The translations under genes were made by a program, and so were the position numbers. The notes beneath the pieces are model-generated. The model had not been told where the DNA came from and ran no database searches. It saw only the letters and a list, made by a program, of their open reading frames with translations. Positions 9,970 through 22,000 of a DNA stretch of 64,000 nucleotides are shown here, one piece after another (position 1 is the first letter of the stretch; the number at the start of each line of letters is the position of its first letter). Source of the stretch: Callaeas wilsoni (lineage: Eukaryota; Chordata; Aves; Passeriformes; Callaeidae); contig VWPU01012176.1 in the NCBI GenBank assembly GCA_013398955.1, positions 1 through 64,000 of the forward strand, written 5' to 3'.

Positions 9970-12900
9970 ACAGCTGTATCTTGAGGGCAGAGAACTTTGC
10001 TTCCATCTTTTTTTGTCAAGAACTTGCCATACTTTGAATACATTACAAGTATTGATGGTGATTATGGTGGTGGGAGCAAGAAAGCAGTGAGGAAGGAGTT
10101 CAAGGAGACCTGGTTGTGGTAAAGGAAACCAGCCAATTCTTCTGTGGCAGTTCAGTCTCTTTGTTTGTAAAATGGATTTACAACTAAAAGATGATTACTC
10201 TTCTCCCAACCAAAAAGCTGTGTGATTAAATGAATAGTTGGTGCTCTAAAATGCAAAATTATGACAGAAAGCCTTCCGTGAAATATACTTGAGAGTGGGA
10301 AACTCCAGGTTTAAAAAAAAGAAAAAAAAAGATGGCTGTAAACATGTAATGACAAAAAAAAAAGATTGTAAGTAGGACATGCACACACTTAAGTACTTAA
10401 GCCCTGTGAAACAATGAGAAACTGAACTACTGACCAAATAAATAAGCAAAACAAAAGTAAGGTTACACTCCTAGCCTTTTTTTATTTTCATCCAAAAGAC
10501 TGTTAATTGCTGGAGGATTAAAATAATTCATATTCAAGAATAGAAAGTGATAACAATATGCAGAGCTTGGATGCTCCAGCTATACAAGAGACAGTGAAAG
10601 GAATACTTTTCTCTCTGTGTGATGTCAAAGCCAAAAGAGAGGGGAAAAAAAAGGAGGGGGTTGTGGCTCTTTGATGTCACTTACAGAATAAGAATAATGC
10701 TGTAAAAGAAATAGCATAATCTTTTTCTATTTATCTAAGTCCTTTTTTTTCCTAAAGAGTTAGGGCAGCATTGTTAATTGATTTTTCTGACACTCATAAT
10801 AACAGCTGTATTAAAAATAATTTACAAAGAATTTTTTTCCAGAAGCTGAGCCCTGCAGAATCTGTAGTAGAAAAGTGAGTAGAGAGTGGATTATTATACA
10901 TCACTGTTCTCACATAATTATAATCGGCTTGATTGGTAAAACGCATGTTGTTCTTTTGCATTGTCCATTTTCAACCAGTGGTGTCTTTCCAATAAGATTT
11001 GCTGGTTTAATGGTAATAGCATCAGGATGTCTGATGCCCTTTCAGTATAAATAAAGGTTGTCCTAACAGCTGCTCAGATTGTGCTGGCATAGTAGCCATC
11101 TTTGCTGGAGTGTCAGTTTTTGGCTAGAATATTTTAACACGCTGGGGCTTTTTTCTGGTTACCAGTGGTTGAATCATGTCTAGCTGTGAAAACAGATGTG
11201 TGGCTTTTTTGGGAAGTTAATTAGGAGAGGTTTATGAATTGGTTCTTTTTTTAAATTAATACTTTATTTTTTTATTTATTTATTGTGGGGTTAGAGGATA
11301 CCTTCAGAAAAGAAGCTGGGTTTTTTTATGGACGTGAACTTGGACAAATCCAAACAAACAGCATTATAAGGAAAATTTTGGGCATATCCATGACAAAAAG
11401 AACCTTTCAATTGCATATTAACTTTTAAAACAATGTTAAAAATGAAAAGAAGAAATACTTACTCTTTACAATAGTAACTAATGAAGTTGAGACAAAAATG
11501 GAAAATAAAAATGACAAGTTTATCTTGGTGCATATCGTGTATTAATATTGCTGTCTTGCCATTTTATAAGGCAGCTCACAGTCTTTTTAAATCTGCGTGG
11601 GCCAACACTTAACACATATCTCATTAAAGTTTTTGTTTTCTTCATCTTTGACTTTCGTCTTTGAAAGGAATTCTCTAGGTGAAAACTGGAAAATATTTGC
11701 CACGTTTCAGATACTGTTTTCTCTTTTGTGTTTAGTATAGTGATTTGTACCTTTAACATTGATGTCTGTCTATTTTTAAGTCTGCTCGTAGGCAGAAAAC
11801 CCAGTTTTCTGGAAAAGTAAGCTTTTCATGTGAAGAAAGTTTTAGTTCTGTGATTCCTTTCTTATTCTTCTTGTTCTTGATTGTTACACAAAATAAATGG
11901 CAAACAGTGGAAGAAACCAAACAGCAATTGCTGTTAAAATTAATTGAAAAAAATGAAATTTGATAAATTACAAAAATTGCTGTCAAAAATTAAACAAGCA
12001 AACTTGTTTAATTTATGTTACTCTTGGTGCAGATGAATGTCATATGAAATGGATATCTGTTCATTAGAGCATCCTGAAGCAAGGATGTTGTCCCTGTGCA
12101 CATGCTGGGGCTGTACAATGTGTAGAGCAATGAGACCCCAAGTGAACAGAAGTGTCTCTGAAGTTACCACTAAACCTTCATGTCTGAATGAACTATAAAC
12201 TAAAAAAATGGAGCAGCATTCAACTTTCCTAAGACTACTGCAACTGTACAATAGCAATGCAAACCGGGAAAAAAAAAAGATTGCTATGCATATATCTTGG
12301 TGTTTGTTTTTTTTTTTTTTTTTTTGCATGGGAAAAAGAAGAATATTTGGAAAGATCATGGAAAGACCATTATAAAAAAATTATACTTGTGGAGATCACA
12401 AACATATGTGTCTGTGAAATGACTGAGCTGCTCCCATGAGTAGATTGAGCTATAGGACTTACTTGGTGTTTTGGAGGAAATCCCTCTTAGAGAGTCTCAG
12501 TGAAAGGCTTTTCATGTTTGGAAGAGTATGTGGCCTATCTAGGATTTGCAGAGGATGAGGAGATGATGTATTTCTAGTGGTTTTAGGTGTTTTCTGCAAG
12601 GGACTTTGCCCATTACTTGAGCAGAATGAGCATCTGTTGGATTAGTAGTTGCCCAGGATTACGAAAGGATGTGGCAGTGCTACCTGCAGTGTAGACTTCT
12701 AAGGCCTTAACCTGTTAGGTTCCTGTTTTTGGATATAATTTTGCCAGGTGTTAAACTGTATGAACTGGGTTTTGCCACAGTTGCACGTCTCAAGCAAGGA
12801 TTGTTCTTTGGTTGGTTTTGTGTCGTTATGTTGGGTTCCTTTTTAATGTAGGTGTCAAGAAATGTGATTTTACTGTCTTCACAAATGTTACTAGATTAAA

Positions 12901-15891
12901 AAAAAAATGCAGAATTTCATACTGCAATATATAATTAAATCTTTTTACCAGGAAAGGCAGTATAAAGTATAGAACTGTTTTTTCAATAGATTTGTTACTT
13001 TTATTTTTTCTTAGTGAAGAATTATAAAGTATAAGACCAGAAGCAACCAAGAGAATAAAAGAACTGGCATATTGAGAATATTTTATAAAAATATTAATTC
13101 TTTTGTAGTTTAGAAGATGTAAAGCAAAGTGGCAGCAAAAGTCAGAGCTGTATTTGATTAGAAATCAAAAGGTTATTAATAGTACTGATTACTTCAGCTT
13201 AGTTATATCTGCTCTAGTATTACTCCTATTTGTTTGCAACACTAATCAAGCTCACTGTAAGCCCTTATCTTTGACCAGCCAGAAGAAATCATAAAAGGAA
13301 ATAATTGTTTAGCGAGAAAGACTTTGATAACAGCATGACTCTTGTGTGGGAGACAAGGAGATAACACTATCTGAATGAAATGATATAACCAAGGTAGCTA
13401 AGGTGATAAATTCTTTAGCTGTCTTGTCCTCAGCAGTAAAATATACAGCAAATTAAAGATGTCTTTTTAAGAATCGTTTTAAGAACTTATCATATTTGTA
13501 ATTTGCATGTTTCACATTTGCATGTGTAGAGGAAATGGAAGAGATTTGGTTTTGAGAATAATACGATTTCATAAAGCCACAGATTTAGCCAGTTTGACCA
13601 GGTGATTCAGCCACAACTTATTATTCAGTTATCTCTCTATTGAATTGAAAACTGTGCTTAGTGTTTGAATTTGATTTGACCAAAATATTTTACAAAATAC
13701 AGGTATTTATCTGAAGGAAGGCATCAAGCATTCAGTAAAGCTTTTGCCACTTACTGTATTGGTTAATCATTCTCGTTGTTTGCTGTCTTTAGAAAGTCCT
13801 GGTTTCCATTAGAGTTGTTCAGAATTAATTTTCTAGGCAAAAGTTCTCTTTATGACTTGACCTAGTGGGTTGGGAACCCCTTCAGTATGTTTTTGTTTCT
13901 ATCTCCAGAAAATACTTTTACTCAAGACACCAGTGTGTCTTTTTTTTTTTTAAAGCTGATCAGAGTTACCTCTTTAAGACTCTTCCCAGAGGACATTTTT
14001 TGCAGACTTAAGTACATTTGCATAACTTCTCTATTTTCCTTCCAATTCTTTGATTTCCCTTCAGGAAAATCAGATGCCAGAAGTGCAAGATGGTATTTAA
14101 GTATTGGTCTCTACAATGCTGTCAGTACTACAGAGAAGAATTCACTTACCTGCTTCTCTTCATTACGTTCAAGGTTCAAATTCATTCTTTTTGCTGCAGT
14201 ATCACATTGAGAGTTCACACTGAGTAACTTGTGTACTTCAGTACTTGCTGAGTTTACTGAATCATGACTGTATAGGATACAGTCTACCACCCTCTACATA
14301 TGTTACATTTTCTGTCCATTGATCTGCACCTTAGTACTTTATTTTATCCAAACAGGCTCAAGAACAAGCAAGCAAGGAAGAGTCAAATCCATGTATTTTA
14401 GCATCAGTGATTGCCCGTAGTGTTTTCAGCGTGGTGTGATCTGCAGTCAGGTGTGCTAAGGAAGTTACCATGCCAGTTGTTCACCTTTGCTGCCCCATTG
14501 TGTTAGTGTGACTTTGGGACAGAAGGCCCTCTATGCAAATTGTCAAGCTTAACTGCTCACTCATTTGCTCCCTAACTTGGTTCTTTCAAAATGACCTAAA
14601 CTAATATAACACTGAAAAAATTCTATTGTTATGAATCTTTACAACAGCAAGCAAACCTGCCTTTATTTTGAAAGAGCTTGAGTAGAGTACAGTACTGATG
14701 TGCTGTCATGCTGGGTGATCGTCAAGAAGTGATGATGAGCAGGTAGAGGTTTGTAGGGGTGGTAGCCTGGGTCAGCTGCAGCCTCGAGAGACTCACTGAA
14801 TTCAGCCTGTTTGCTGTAAAAGCACTAAATTGGGAGAGATACTAAGTAAATAAGAATGAAGAGCTTTTTCTGGGAAAGATTTGAGATGAAAACAGTGGGA
14901 GCTTCTTTTTTTCAGGAGGTCTGGATTTTTCCTTACTGAAGAGCTATAGATAATGAATCAGTTTTCTGTAGGTGTGTGTTGAGGTTGTGATTTTTGTTTT
15001 TTCCCCTGCCCATTTGCAAGGAAGTAATGATTTTGAGTGGTTGGGTTTTTGAAGCTCAGCTTCAGACATCTTAAATAGGGCTGACTTTAAGCAGCTAATT
15101 GTTTAGTATTTACTGAAGTTTTGAGCTTTTTGAGCAACTAAATCTAAAACAACAAGAATCAATGTCTCTTGACATGCGTGCCTCCAATATTTAATGTGTG
15201 AAGACAGCTTGCAACCACATTTCAGGGAAAGCTGTATGGAAACCTCACTAGGCTGGATTATGCAGAGAATTGCCACTAGTCACAGAAATTGATTACTGTA
15301 ACTGATGTCTCTTTTTAATAATGTATGCTTATGATGTTTGTAAATCACAGGCAGGACTTTGAAGACCTGCTGTATAAGTTTTTGAAAACAAACCTAGCAT
15401 GGTCAGTTTCTTATGTAATTCCACAGTGCAGGGCTCTGTTTTCCAATCTGATTTGATGACATATTTTGCTTGCAGATTTTTGTAAGCTGAAACTGAACAC
15501 TGGAGCGGGCCTGTCCTGATATCTATGTTAAACTTACATGAGATAAAATAGCCTGAAATAATTCCTTGTAAACTGTCAGTGATGACAAAGAGTTTGGATT
15601 TGGCAGTGATGACTGTATTTAGAGCTGAGCCCAGAGGACTTAGGGTAACATTTGTCAAAGGCTTTTTTTCTGAAGGTGCATGGATGTGAGAAGTAAGTGC
15701 CTTTCAGACTTCAGTTAACTTCTCCTAGAATATGTAGTGCTGTGTAGGAATATTTGAGATAGTTTAAAATTAACTAGCTCAAATAACAAAGGCAACAGAG
15801 GTAGGTTGCACTTCAGTCTTCTAGTGGTTTAGTTCCTACAGGTTGGCAAAGCTTGTCAGTGTACCTTCATCCTGTCTGCTGTCCAGATCAC
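9970..15891. other. AT-rich intronic stretch with homopolymer runs only
   Basis: Contains poly-A tracts near 10312-10330 and 10353-10362, an ATTT-rich patch near 11263-11284 and the T19 run at 12307. No gene or repeat family is recognisable. Confidence 0.6.
12307..12325. repeat. T19 homopolymer
   Basis: Nineteen consecutive T, the longest homopolymer in the window. On the minus strand it is a poly-A run, but no retroelement body or target duplication is evident next to it. Confidence 0.95.
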
Positions 15892-16186
15892 CCGGTCACA
15901 GCATCATTAGGGTTGGAATGGACCTCTGGACATCATCCAGTCCAATCTCCCTGCCAAGGCAGGGTCACCTAGAGCAGTGACACAGGAACACATCCAAGTG
16001 GATTTTGTATGTCTCCAGAGAGAGAGACTCCATGACTTCCGGTCACAGCATCATTAGGGTTGGAATGGACCTCTGGACATCATCCAGTCCAATCTCCCTG
16101 CCAAGGCAGGGTCACCTAGAGCAGTGACACAGGAACACATCCAAGTGGATTTTGTATGTCTCCAGAGAGAGAGACTCCATGACTTC
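15892..16186. repeat. Exact 147-bp tandem duplication within the CR1 copy
   Basis: Bases 15892-16038 and 16039-16185 are identical, and identity runs one base further, to 16186. An N follows at 16187. Perfect identity inside an otherwise decayed repeat, ending exactly at an ambiguous base, points to contig overlap that was not merged. Confidence 0.95.
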
Positions 16187-16187
16187 N
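16187..16187. other. Ambiguous base N, probable sequence gap
   Basis: This is the only N in the window. Compared with the CR1 consensus as I remember it, roughly 35-40 bases expected between GACTTC and CTCAATG are missing at this point. The single N may therefore stand for a short unresolved gap. Confidence 0.9.
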
Positions 16188-16622
16188 CTCAATGTAAAGT
16201 TCTTCCTCATACTGAGGTGGAACTTGTGTTTTAGTTTGTGGCAATTGCTCCTTGTCCTGCTGCTGGGAACCACGGAAAAGAGTCTGGCACCATCCTCTTG
16301 GCACCCACCTTGGAGATACTTGTATGTGTTGATGAGATCCCCTCTGTCTTCTCCAGACGAAGCAGGCCCAGCTCCTGCAGTCTCTTCTCAGGAGAGAGAT
16401 GGTCCACACTCCTCATCACCTTTGTGGCCTCCACTGGACCCTCTCCAGTAGGTCCTTCTCGTATAGAGAAGCCCAGAACGGGGGACAACACTCCTGGTGT
16501 GGTCTCAGTAGAGCCAAGTAGAGGGGCTGGGTCACCTCCCTCAGCCTGCTGGCCACACTCTTCCCAATGCACCCCAGGATCCCATTGGCCCTCTTGACCT
16601 CAAGGTCATTTCTGGCTCTTGT

Positions 16623-17049
16623 ACTTCTATTACCTGAAGAAAAAAGGGTTGTTGACAGATCTAGAGTTTTAAAATTTTTTAAAAAATTGTTAATCTAACT
16701 TAAAGTCAAAATAAATGTACACATTGCAATGCCTAATTTATGTTAATTTAGATGTATTTGTCTATGTAGTAACCCTAAATACTCTGCTGTGAAGCATTGG
16801 AAATTCCGTCTACAACATTTTCTACAATAACTTTTTATATGTGTGCCTTAATGAAGTTCTTAATGTAAGAGAGATGACTACTTTTGTATTGTGAAGCACA
16901 CAGGATTCAAATGAGCAAAAAACAGGTAATTCTCTGAAACAGAAGAGATACACATCATAAAAATAACTAACTTGGAGTTAACTTAAAGAGTGGGAAAACA
17001 TGTTTAAAAGAGTCATGTATAGTCAGTGCTCTGATAGAGGAGAGTGCAG
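16623..17049. other. AT-rich spacer between two CR1 fragments, nothing recognised
   Basis: Includes a 16-bp A/T palindrome near 16673-16688, likely due to composition. No gene or repeat is seen. Confidence 0.6.
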
Positions 17050-17265
17050 AAATTTCCATTTTTATAAATTAAACTCACGTGGAAGGGTTATGAACCATTG
17101 GAGCAGGCTTCCAGGGGAAGTGCTTGAGTCACTATCCCTAGAAATATTTGAAAGATCTGTAGATGTGGTGCTTAGGGACATGATTTCTTGGTGGACTTGG
17201 CAGTGCTGGGTTAGTAGTTAGACTTGATGATCTTAATGGTCTTTCCCAGTCTAAATGTTTCTATG
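17050..17265 (+). mobile_element. CR1 LINE 3' end, sense orientation
   Basis: This short copy holds the C-terminal end of CR1 ORF2 and the 3' UTR. It encodes the recognisable string NHWSRLPGEVLESLSLEIF, followed by a G-T-G-G-rich tail. It ends with GATGATCTTAATGGTC and a decayed TTTCTATGA 3' terminus, the CR1 octamer region. It lies about 430 bp from the previous CR1 but in the opposite orientation, so it is a separate insertion. Heavily 5'-truncated. Confidence 0.88.
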
Positions 17266-18916
17266 AAAGTTTTAAGCATTTTCCTGCTGTTTCTGTATTT
17301 CTTGTTTTCCCCAGAAACTTCTTTTTAAGGCATAGCACAATATGTGGCATTTAGTATGTGTTTAATCTCTCTGTTGTTTTTGAACAGGTCTTCTTCAACT
17401 GGTAGCAGCTTTAAGAATTACGTGAGGAGAATTCTAGAAATAAAAGCAAATGAGAGAAGACAATGTAATGATGCTTTATACTTATATGTATAAGTTTTCT
17501 GTCATTTGGAAACTCAAGGGCTCTTGCTTTTGGTTGCCAAATGTTAGGCTGATTGCTTTCAAGGTGAAGCTGTACTATGCTGCTTTGAACTGATACTGCA
17601 TGATTAGGGTAATAAGTAAGTGCCACTTAATTGGAACAGGCTTGATCAGAAGACATTCCAGGTAACTGATTTAAGCCAAACAATACTTAATTGCAGTGAA
17701 TGTTGCTTAATGGGTATGATAATTATGTGCATTGGGGATACCTTCAAATGATTCATTGGTGGTTGGGTCTTTTGTGTCTGCTTCACTGCTGGCTCTTTTT
17801 CCTGTTGCTCAGAACAGCTTTCAGTGTCTTCATAAATAGCCACGATTCATTCAGAAAGCAGATAAAACCATGGTTGACTTTTAATAAATCAGCAGTCTAC
17901 AATCAGCTTGTTTAAAATCATGATGTCTTTAATGATTTTTGAGGACTTTTTAATATTGTTTTCAGGATTTTGAACTGTTGGGTTTGCTTTTTCAATTTTC
18001 TATGTCATCAGGAATGTTAGAAATTGAAATAAGAAAAGACAAGTCACATAATTTCTTGGCTTCTGGGTCAAGGCAGGCTCTAACATAATGAGACTTGTTC
18101 TCTGCCCTTGGCAAATAATTGACTTGCTTTAGTTCTGTCATATTTTCTTCCCAAGATTGCTTGTTTTCTTCTGCACGAACCTACCTGATGTGTTGCAAAT
18201 ACACTTTACAGCTGGGGAACCCCTCCCCCTTTGTAGCTGGACAAAGATAAAACCAGGTCCTTTTCCCACTCATTCTCAAACTTTGGCTTGTAAAGTCATA
18301 TTTGCACCTTCATAATTTAGCCTTGCTCTGTCTGCCTTCTCTGCTGGTTTATTATATCGTCAGTATGGGATGCTGATGTTTTCAGCTTCAGCTGCTTTAT
18401 GTCTGTCCAGTTTTTCCATACACATTTTCCTACTTCTACACTGAAGTTTTTGGGCAGACCTGGGTATATATATTGAATACAGTGGAGAGATGCAGTGTTT
18501 TCTGATTTAATCTGTCAGACAAGAGTTTGCTTCTGATGCTAACATTAAAATTCATTTTTAATTCCAAAATCTTATGCTTCCATATTTTTCAGTGTTCTGT
18601 CTTTTTATTGAGTGAACGTGTTGGATTAACGGAAGTAAAAATTTCATTTTAAAAGACTTAAAATACTTCCATTTATTCTTTCTAGGTTAATGAGTGCTTT
18701 TATGTTCTTCCCCCCCACTCCTTGCCTTACTACATCCAGTGTACATGAGGGTAGATTTTGACAATGGCTCCTGCAAGAAGTGACTTCCAATGACAGGAAC
18801 ATGCTGAAGACATTTTCATTATTTAAAAAGCAGACATGTTTCTCTGTCAGGAAATTGGCTGCACATATGAAAGTGGGACAGTGTTTTTATTGTGAACTTG
18901 AAGAACGCTGTATTGC
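17266..18916. other. Intronic stretch, nothing recognised
   Basis: AT-rich, with scattered pyrimidine tracts. Only short chance open frames are present. Confidence 0.6.
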
Positions 18917-19062
18917 AGAAACACAGAACATTCTGAGTTGGAAGGAACCCACGAGGACCCTCAAGTCCAGCTCTTCAGAGCATGGCCCACACAGGGATCA
19001 AACCTGTGACCTTGGCGTTATCAGCCTTATAGCTCTTACCAACTGAGCTAATTCCAGGGCCT
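18917..19062 (-). mobile_element. tRNA-Ile-derived SINE with CR1-type tail (TguSINE1-like)
   Basis: On the minus strand the element starts with a tRNA-Ile-like head at 18983-19062. Its A box matches the consensus exactly (TAGCTCAGTTGG, minus strand of 19039-19050). Its B box is GGTTTGATCCC (minus strand of 18994-19004), one change from consensus. The anticodon loop reads CTGATAA and the head ends GGGCCA. The tail (18917-18982) is a CR1 3' end: GAGCTGGACTTGAGGGTCC, then TTCCAACTCAGAATGTTCTGTG. A tRNA-Ile head on a CR1 tail is the build of TguSINE1, described from zebra finch and other passerines. The CpG-type changes and ragged tail suggest an old insertion. It is not a functional tRNA gene. 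Confidence 0.82.
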
Positions 19063-22000
19063 TAATAACCCCATTCAAAACTGAAAGGATCCTCAGGTTT
19101 GCAGGATTACATTTCCTCCTGTCCTCTCATTTCTCATTATCTTGTCCCTTTTGGAATACTTAAGGAGGAAATTTAGGATGACACGTAAAACAGGTGGCAC
19201 AGGAAACTGTGTTGGCAAAACCAGAGCTAAGTGTCTCCAGAGAGGCAGAGTTGTCTCTGTTGACTTCAGCCACAAGCAGTCAACATATTATATTGTAGCT
19301 ATTTATTTAAAGTGGTTGAGAATATTTAATTTCATTTACTGTGTATGAAAAAAATATTAGAAATATGAAACATTAATGATGTTGAGAAGCTCTCAGGTAT
19401 TGTCTAAACTACCTTTGTTAAAGTGTCTAAAGGTTGGTACCATTTACCTGTAGAAATTAGAAATTTAACCAGAATTACTTAAAACACACTTAGCAAGATC
19501 GCTTAGCTCAGGGAATTTGATGTCTTTAAAGCATATTAGTGACATCTAGACCCTTGTTTTGCTAGGCATTGTACTTACTAATATAATCTCTTTTAAGTCA
19601 AGGACTCATGTTAAAAATCCCAAACAAGTAAATTAAAAAATAAGAAAATCATAAATGTAATTTAAATCATAAATCAAATATTGCACATATAATAGCCTAT
19701 TATTCTAGTTCTCTGATGTATAAAGAAACACACATTTTTATCACAGCATGACTTTCACTTCAGTGCAACATAAATGCAATTCTTTCATCAGTAATTTCCA
19801 TATATATACACAGAAATCTTGAAGTAAAAGCAGTCATAAAACACACCTGAATTAAATCTGTTGAGCGGTCTACAGAATATATATACTTCTTTTTCTGAGT
19901 AACTGGGTTTATATTTTTTCCCTTTTGCTGTACTAAATATGATTAAGGACAGCAGTAATTTTAAATATTTTGCGTAAAATTACGAATAGTTACAATGTTT
20001 CTCATTCAGTAACAGATTTTAAACTAAAGCTCACAATTTTAGAGAGTTAAAAAATAAAATAGTTTGTTTTAAGCAAGCAGAACTATAAAATAGTTGCAAT
20101 GAGTTTCAAATCTGGTGGTCAGGCCAGAATACAGCTGATGTAGGTGGAGTTGGCTGGCTTCTGCTGGGGACCTACCCCACTGCCTGTATGAGAATTAGAC
20201 TTCCTTCACTTGTGGGTATGTAGTGGAGCTATTTCAATGAAATGCTGCAGTTTTTAAAAATGTTTTCAGACTCTATATCGAAGTCTGTGCCTTATTGTTT
20301 GGAATATCTGTTGAGACTGGAAGTTACCTGGCTCATCCTGGTGGCTGTGGCTTCTTGTGTAAGGACACAAGAGAGAGATGATGTGAGGTTGCACCAAATT
20401 GTGTTACAAGATGTGGTTGAATAGCAAATGCTTTTTTTTGCCTGGCTGTCACTGTTTTTAAAGGGTGGTTTAAGACCTCTCACCCAAAAGAGGGTGCTTC
20501 CACCTTTCTTATCTTCATCCTACACCTGGATATTTGATTGCTGAAGTGTTGCTGTGAGGGAATGCCATGCCTACAGGTCACTGCAGCTGGAGCAGAGGGT
20601 GCTGTCTTCATCACCGTGCTCCATCTCTTGTCTTACAAAGCAAGCTGGAGCGCAGTGTTTCTCACTTGAACAGCATGGTTCTTCCAGGTTCTGAAGGCTT
20701 TTATTTTTTTATATCCTTCACAATGTTTCTCTTTTTGTCCTCCCTTGTTGTGTCGCAGTTGAGGCAGGAAGAGTGGCTGCCCAGAGGACACTGCAGTGTG
20801 ACTGGTACGTGCACGATGCGTGTGGTACATGGCAGAGCTGTGCACACCGAGGTGCAGAGCGTGCCTTGCTCACCTGAGACCCCTGATTCAGAGGAGAGGT
20901 GGCCGTGTATCATCATGGGGGGTGGGGGGCAAGAGCAGACAATAGGAGTTCTTTGTCGGTGTCAGCTTGTTTACTGTGGGAATTTTAGCTGGATAGAGGC
21001 TTTTGAAAGCTGTGTTACGTGAGAGAAGGTAGGTGCTCTCATGAAACACTAATAAGGATGTAAGAAAAGATACGAAGGGCCATGTGGAAAAAATGGACAA
21101 ATGGGCCATCTGTAATATTAGAGACACTACTACTAGATTCTGGTAGTGTTTCTAAAGTCATAAATTGATAATGCTGTTAGTGTTACATGCCAGAACTGCT
21201 GCTGGTGTCCAACAGCAGGAGTGATTTTCCCACTGGGAGAGAGAGTTCTGCTGTCCCTGTGGAGAGAAGTGTAATAAAAATATGGAAACCAGTGAATTAT
21301 GTTGTTGTTTGGAAAATACTGACATATATCTTACACAATGCCTGCACTGTTGCATTTCAAACATGTTCAGATATGTGACCTAGAGCAAATTAGGAGAGTG
21401 TTTTGCACTGTTTCATGTTAGGCACTAAGATGGTATGTAGAAAGGCATAAAAAGGAACGGAAAGGACACAGACAAAGTATTTGAGCTGTTGATAGATAAA
21501 GGATAAGTAAGAGTGATGTCACCCCTCAAGTAGGAGAATGCAAAGTATCTTCTCCTTCATGGACAGGCACAGCTCTGCTTAGTGGCATTGTTTTCTTAAG
21601 TGGCAGACCCAGGTATGTGTGGGCACCCTCTTAAAATGGGACATGCACGAATGCCAAATGAGAGATAGTACCTGCCTGATAGAACTCAGCCTGCAAATAT
21701 CCTAGAAGATATGATGGGTGAGTGTAGGCAGGTAGGGAGGTGCAAGGAGACTTTGAAACAGTCATCTCTAACCTCTGTACTGTATTGGTCCTGCTGTGAA
21801 AACAGGGCAGAGACCTGTGCTCCTGAGGACCTGGTGCTGCTTATAGCAGTTGTTTTCTCTTTGGCATAAGTGGAGTTGCTTGGGGAATGTGTCAGAGCTG
21901 CTCAAGCTTCTTTTAGAAAGAGTTTTGACAGAGCCCTGAGACTAAGTCAGCACCTACTTGTAGCAATGGTATGACTAAGACTTTTGTCAATATAATAAAT

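Larger units (their letters stand above)
15892..16622 (-). mobile_element. CR1 LINE, 5'-truncated 3' portion, antisense, with internal duplication
   Basis: Read on the minus strand this is the 3' part of a chicken-repeat-1 LINE: the end of the reverse-transcriptase ORF2, then the 3' UTR. The + strand shows typical antisense CR1 blocks, including GGTTGGAATGGACCTCTGG, AAGTTCTTCCTCATACTGAGG and GATGAGATCCCCTCTG. The coding part keeps recognisable pieces such as RLQELGLLRLEK but is broken by frameshifts. The element ends at 5' truncation near 16622, the normal outcome of CR1 retrotransposition. The left 295 bp is an exact 147-bp tandem duplication, directly followed by an N (listed separately). 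Confidence 0.92.

Noticed and set aside
16116..16597. Open frames of about 100-120 codons on both strands
   Set aside because: They lie in the CR1 copy and read out-of-frame or frameshifted ORF2 remnants and 3' UTR; one crosses the N.
18983..19062. tRNA-Ile gene on the minus strand
   Set aside because: Its B box carries a change, the acceptor end is irregular (extra bases before TTAGCTC), and it is fused directly to a CR1 tail. This is a SINE head, not a tRNA gene.
20567..21022. 151-codon + strand open frame
   Set aside because: Locally higher GC explains the length. It crosses a poly-G stretch, has no recognisable motif and no splice or promoter context.
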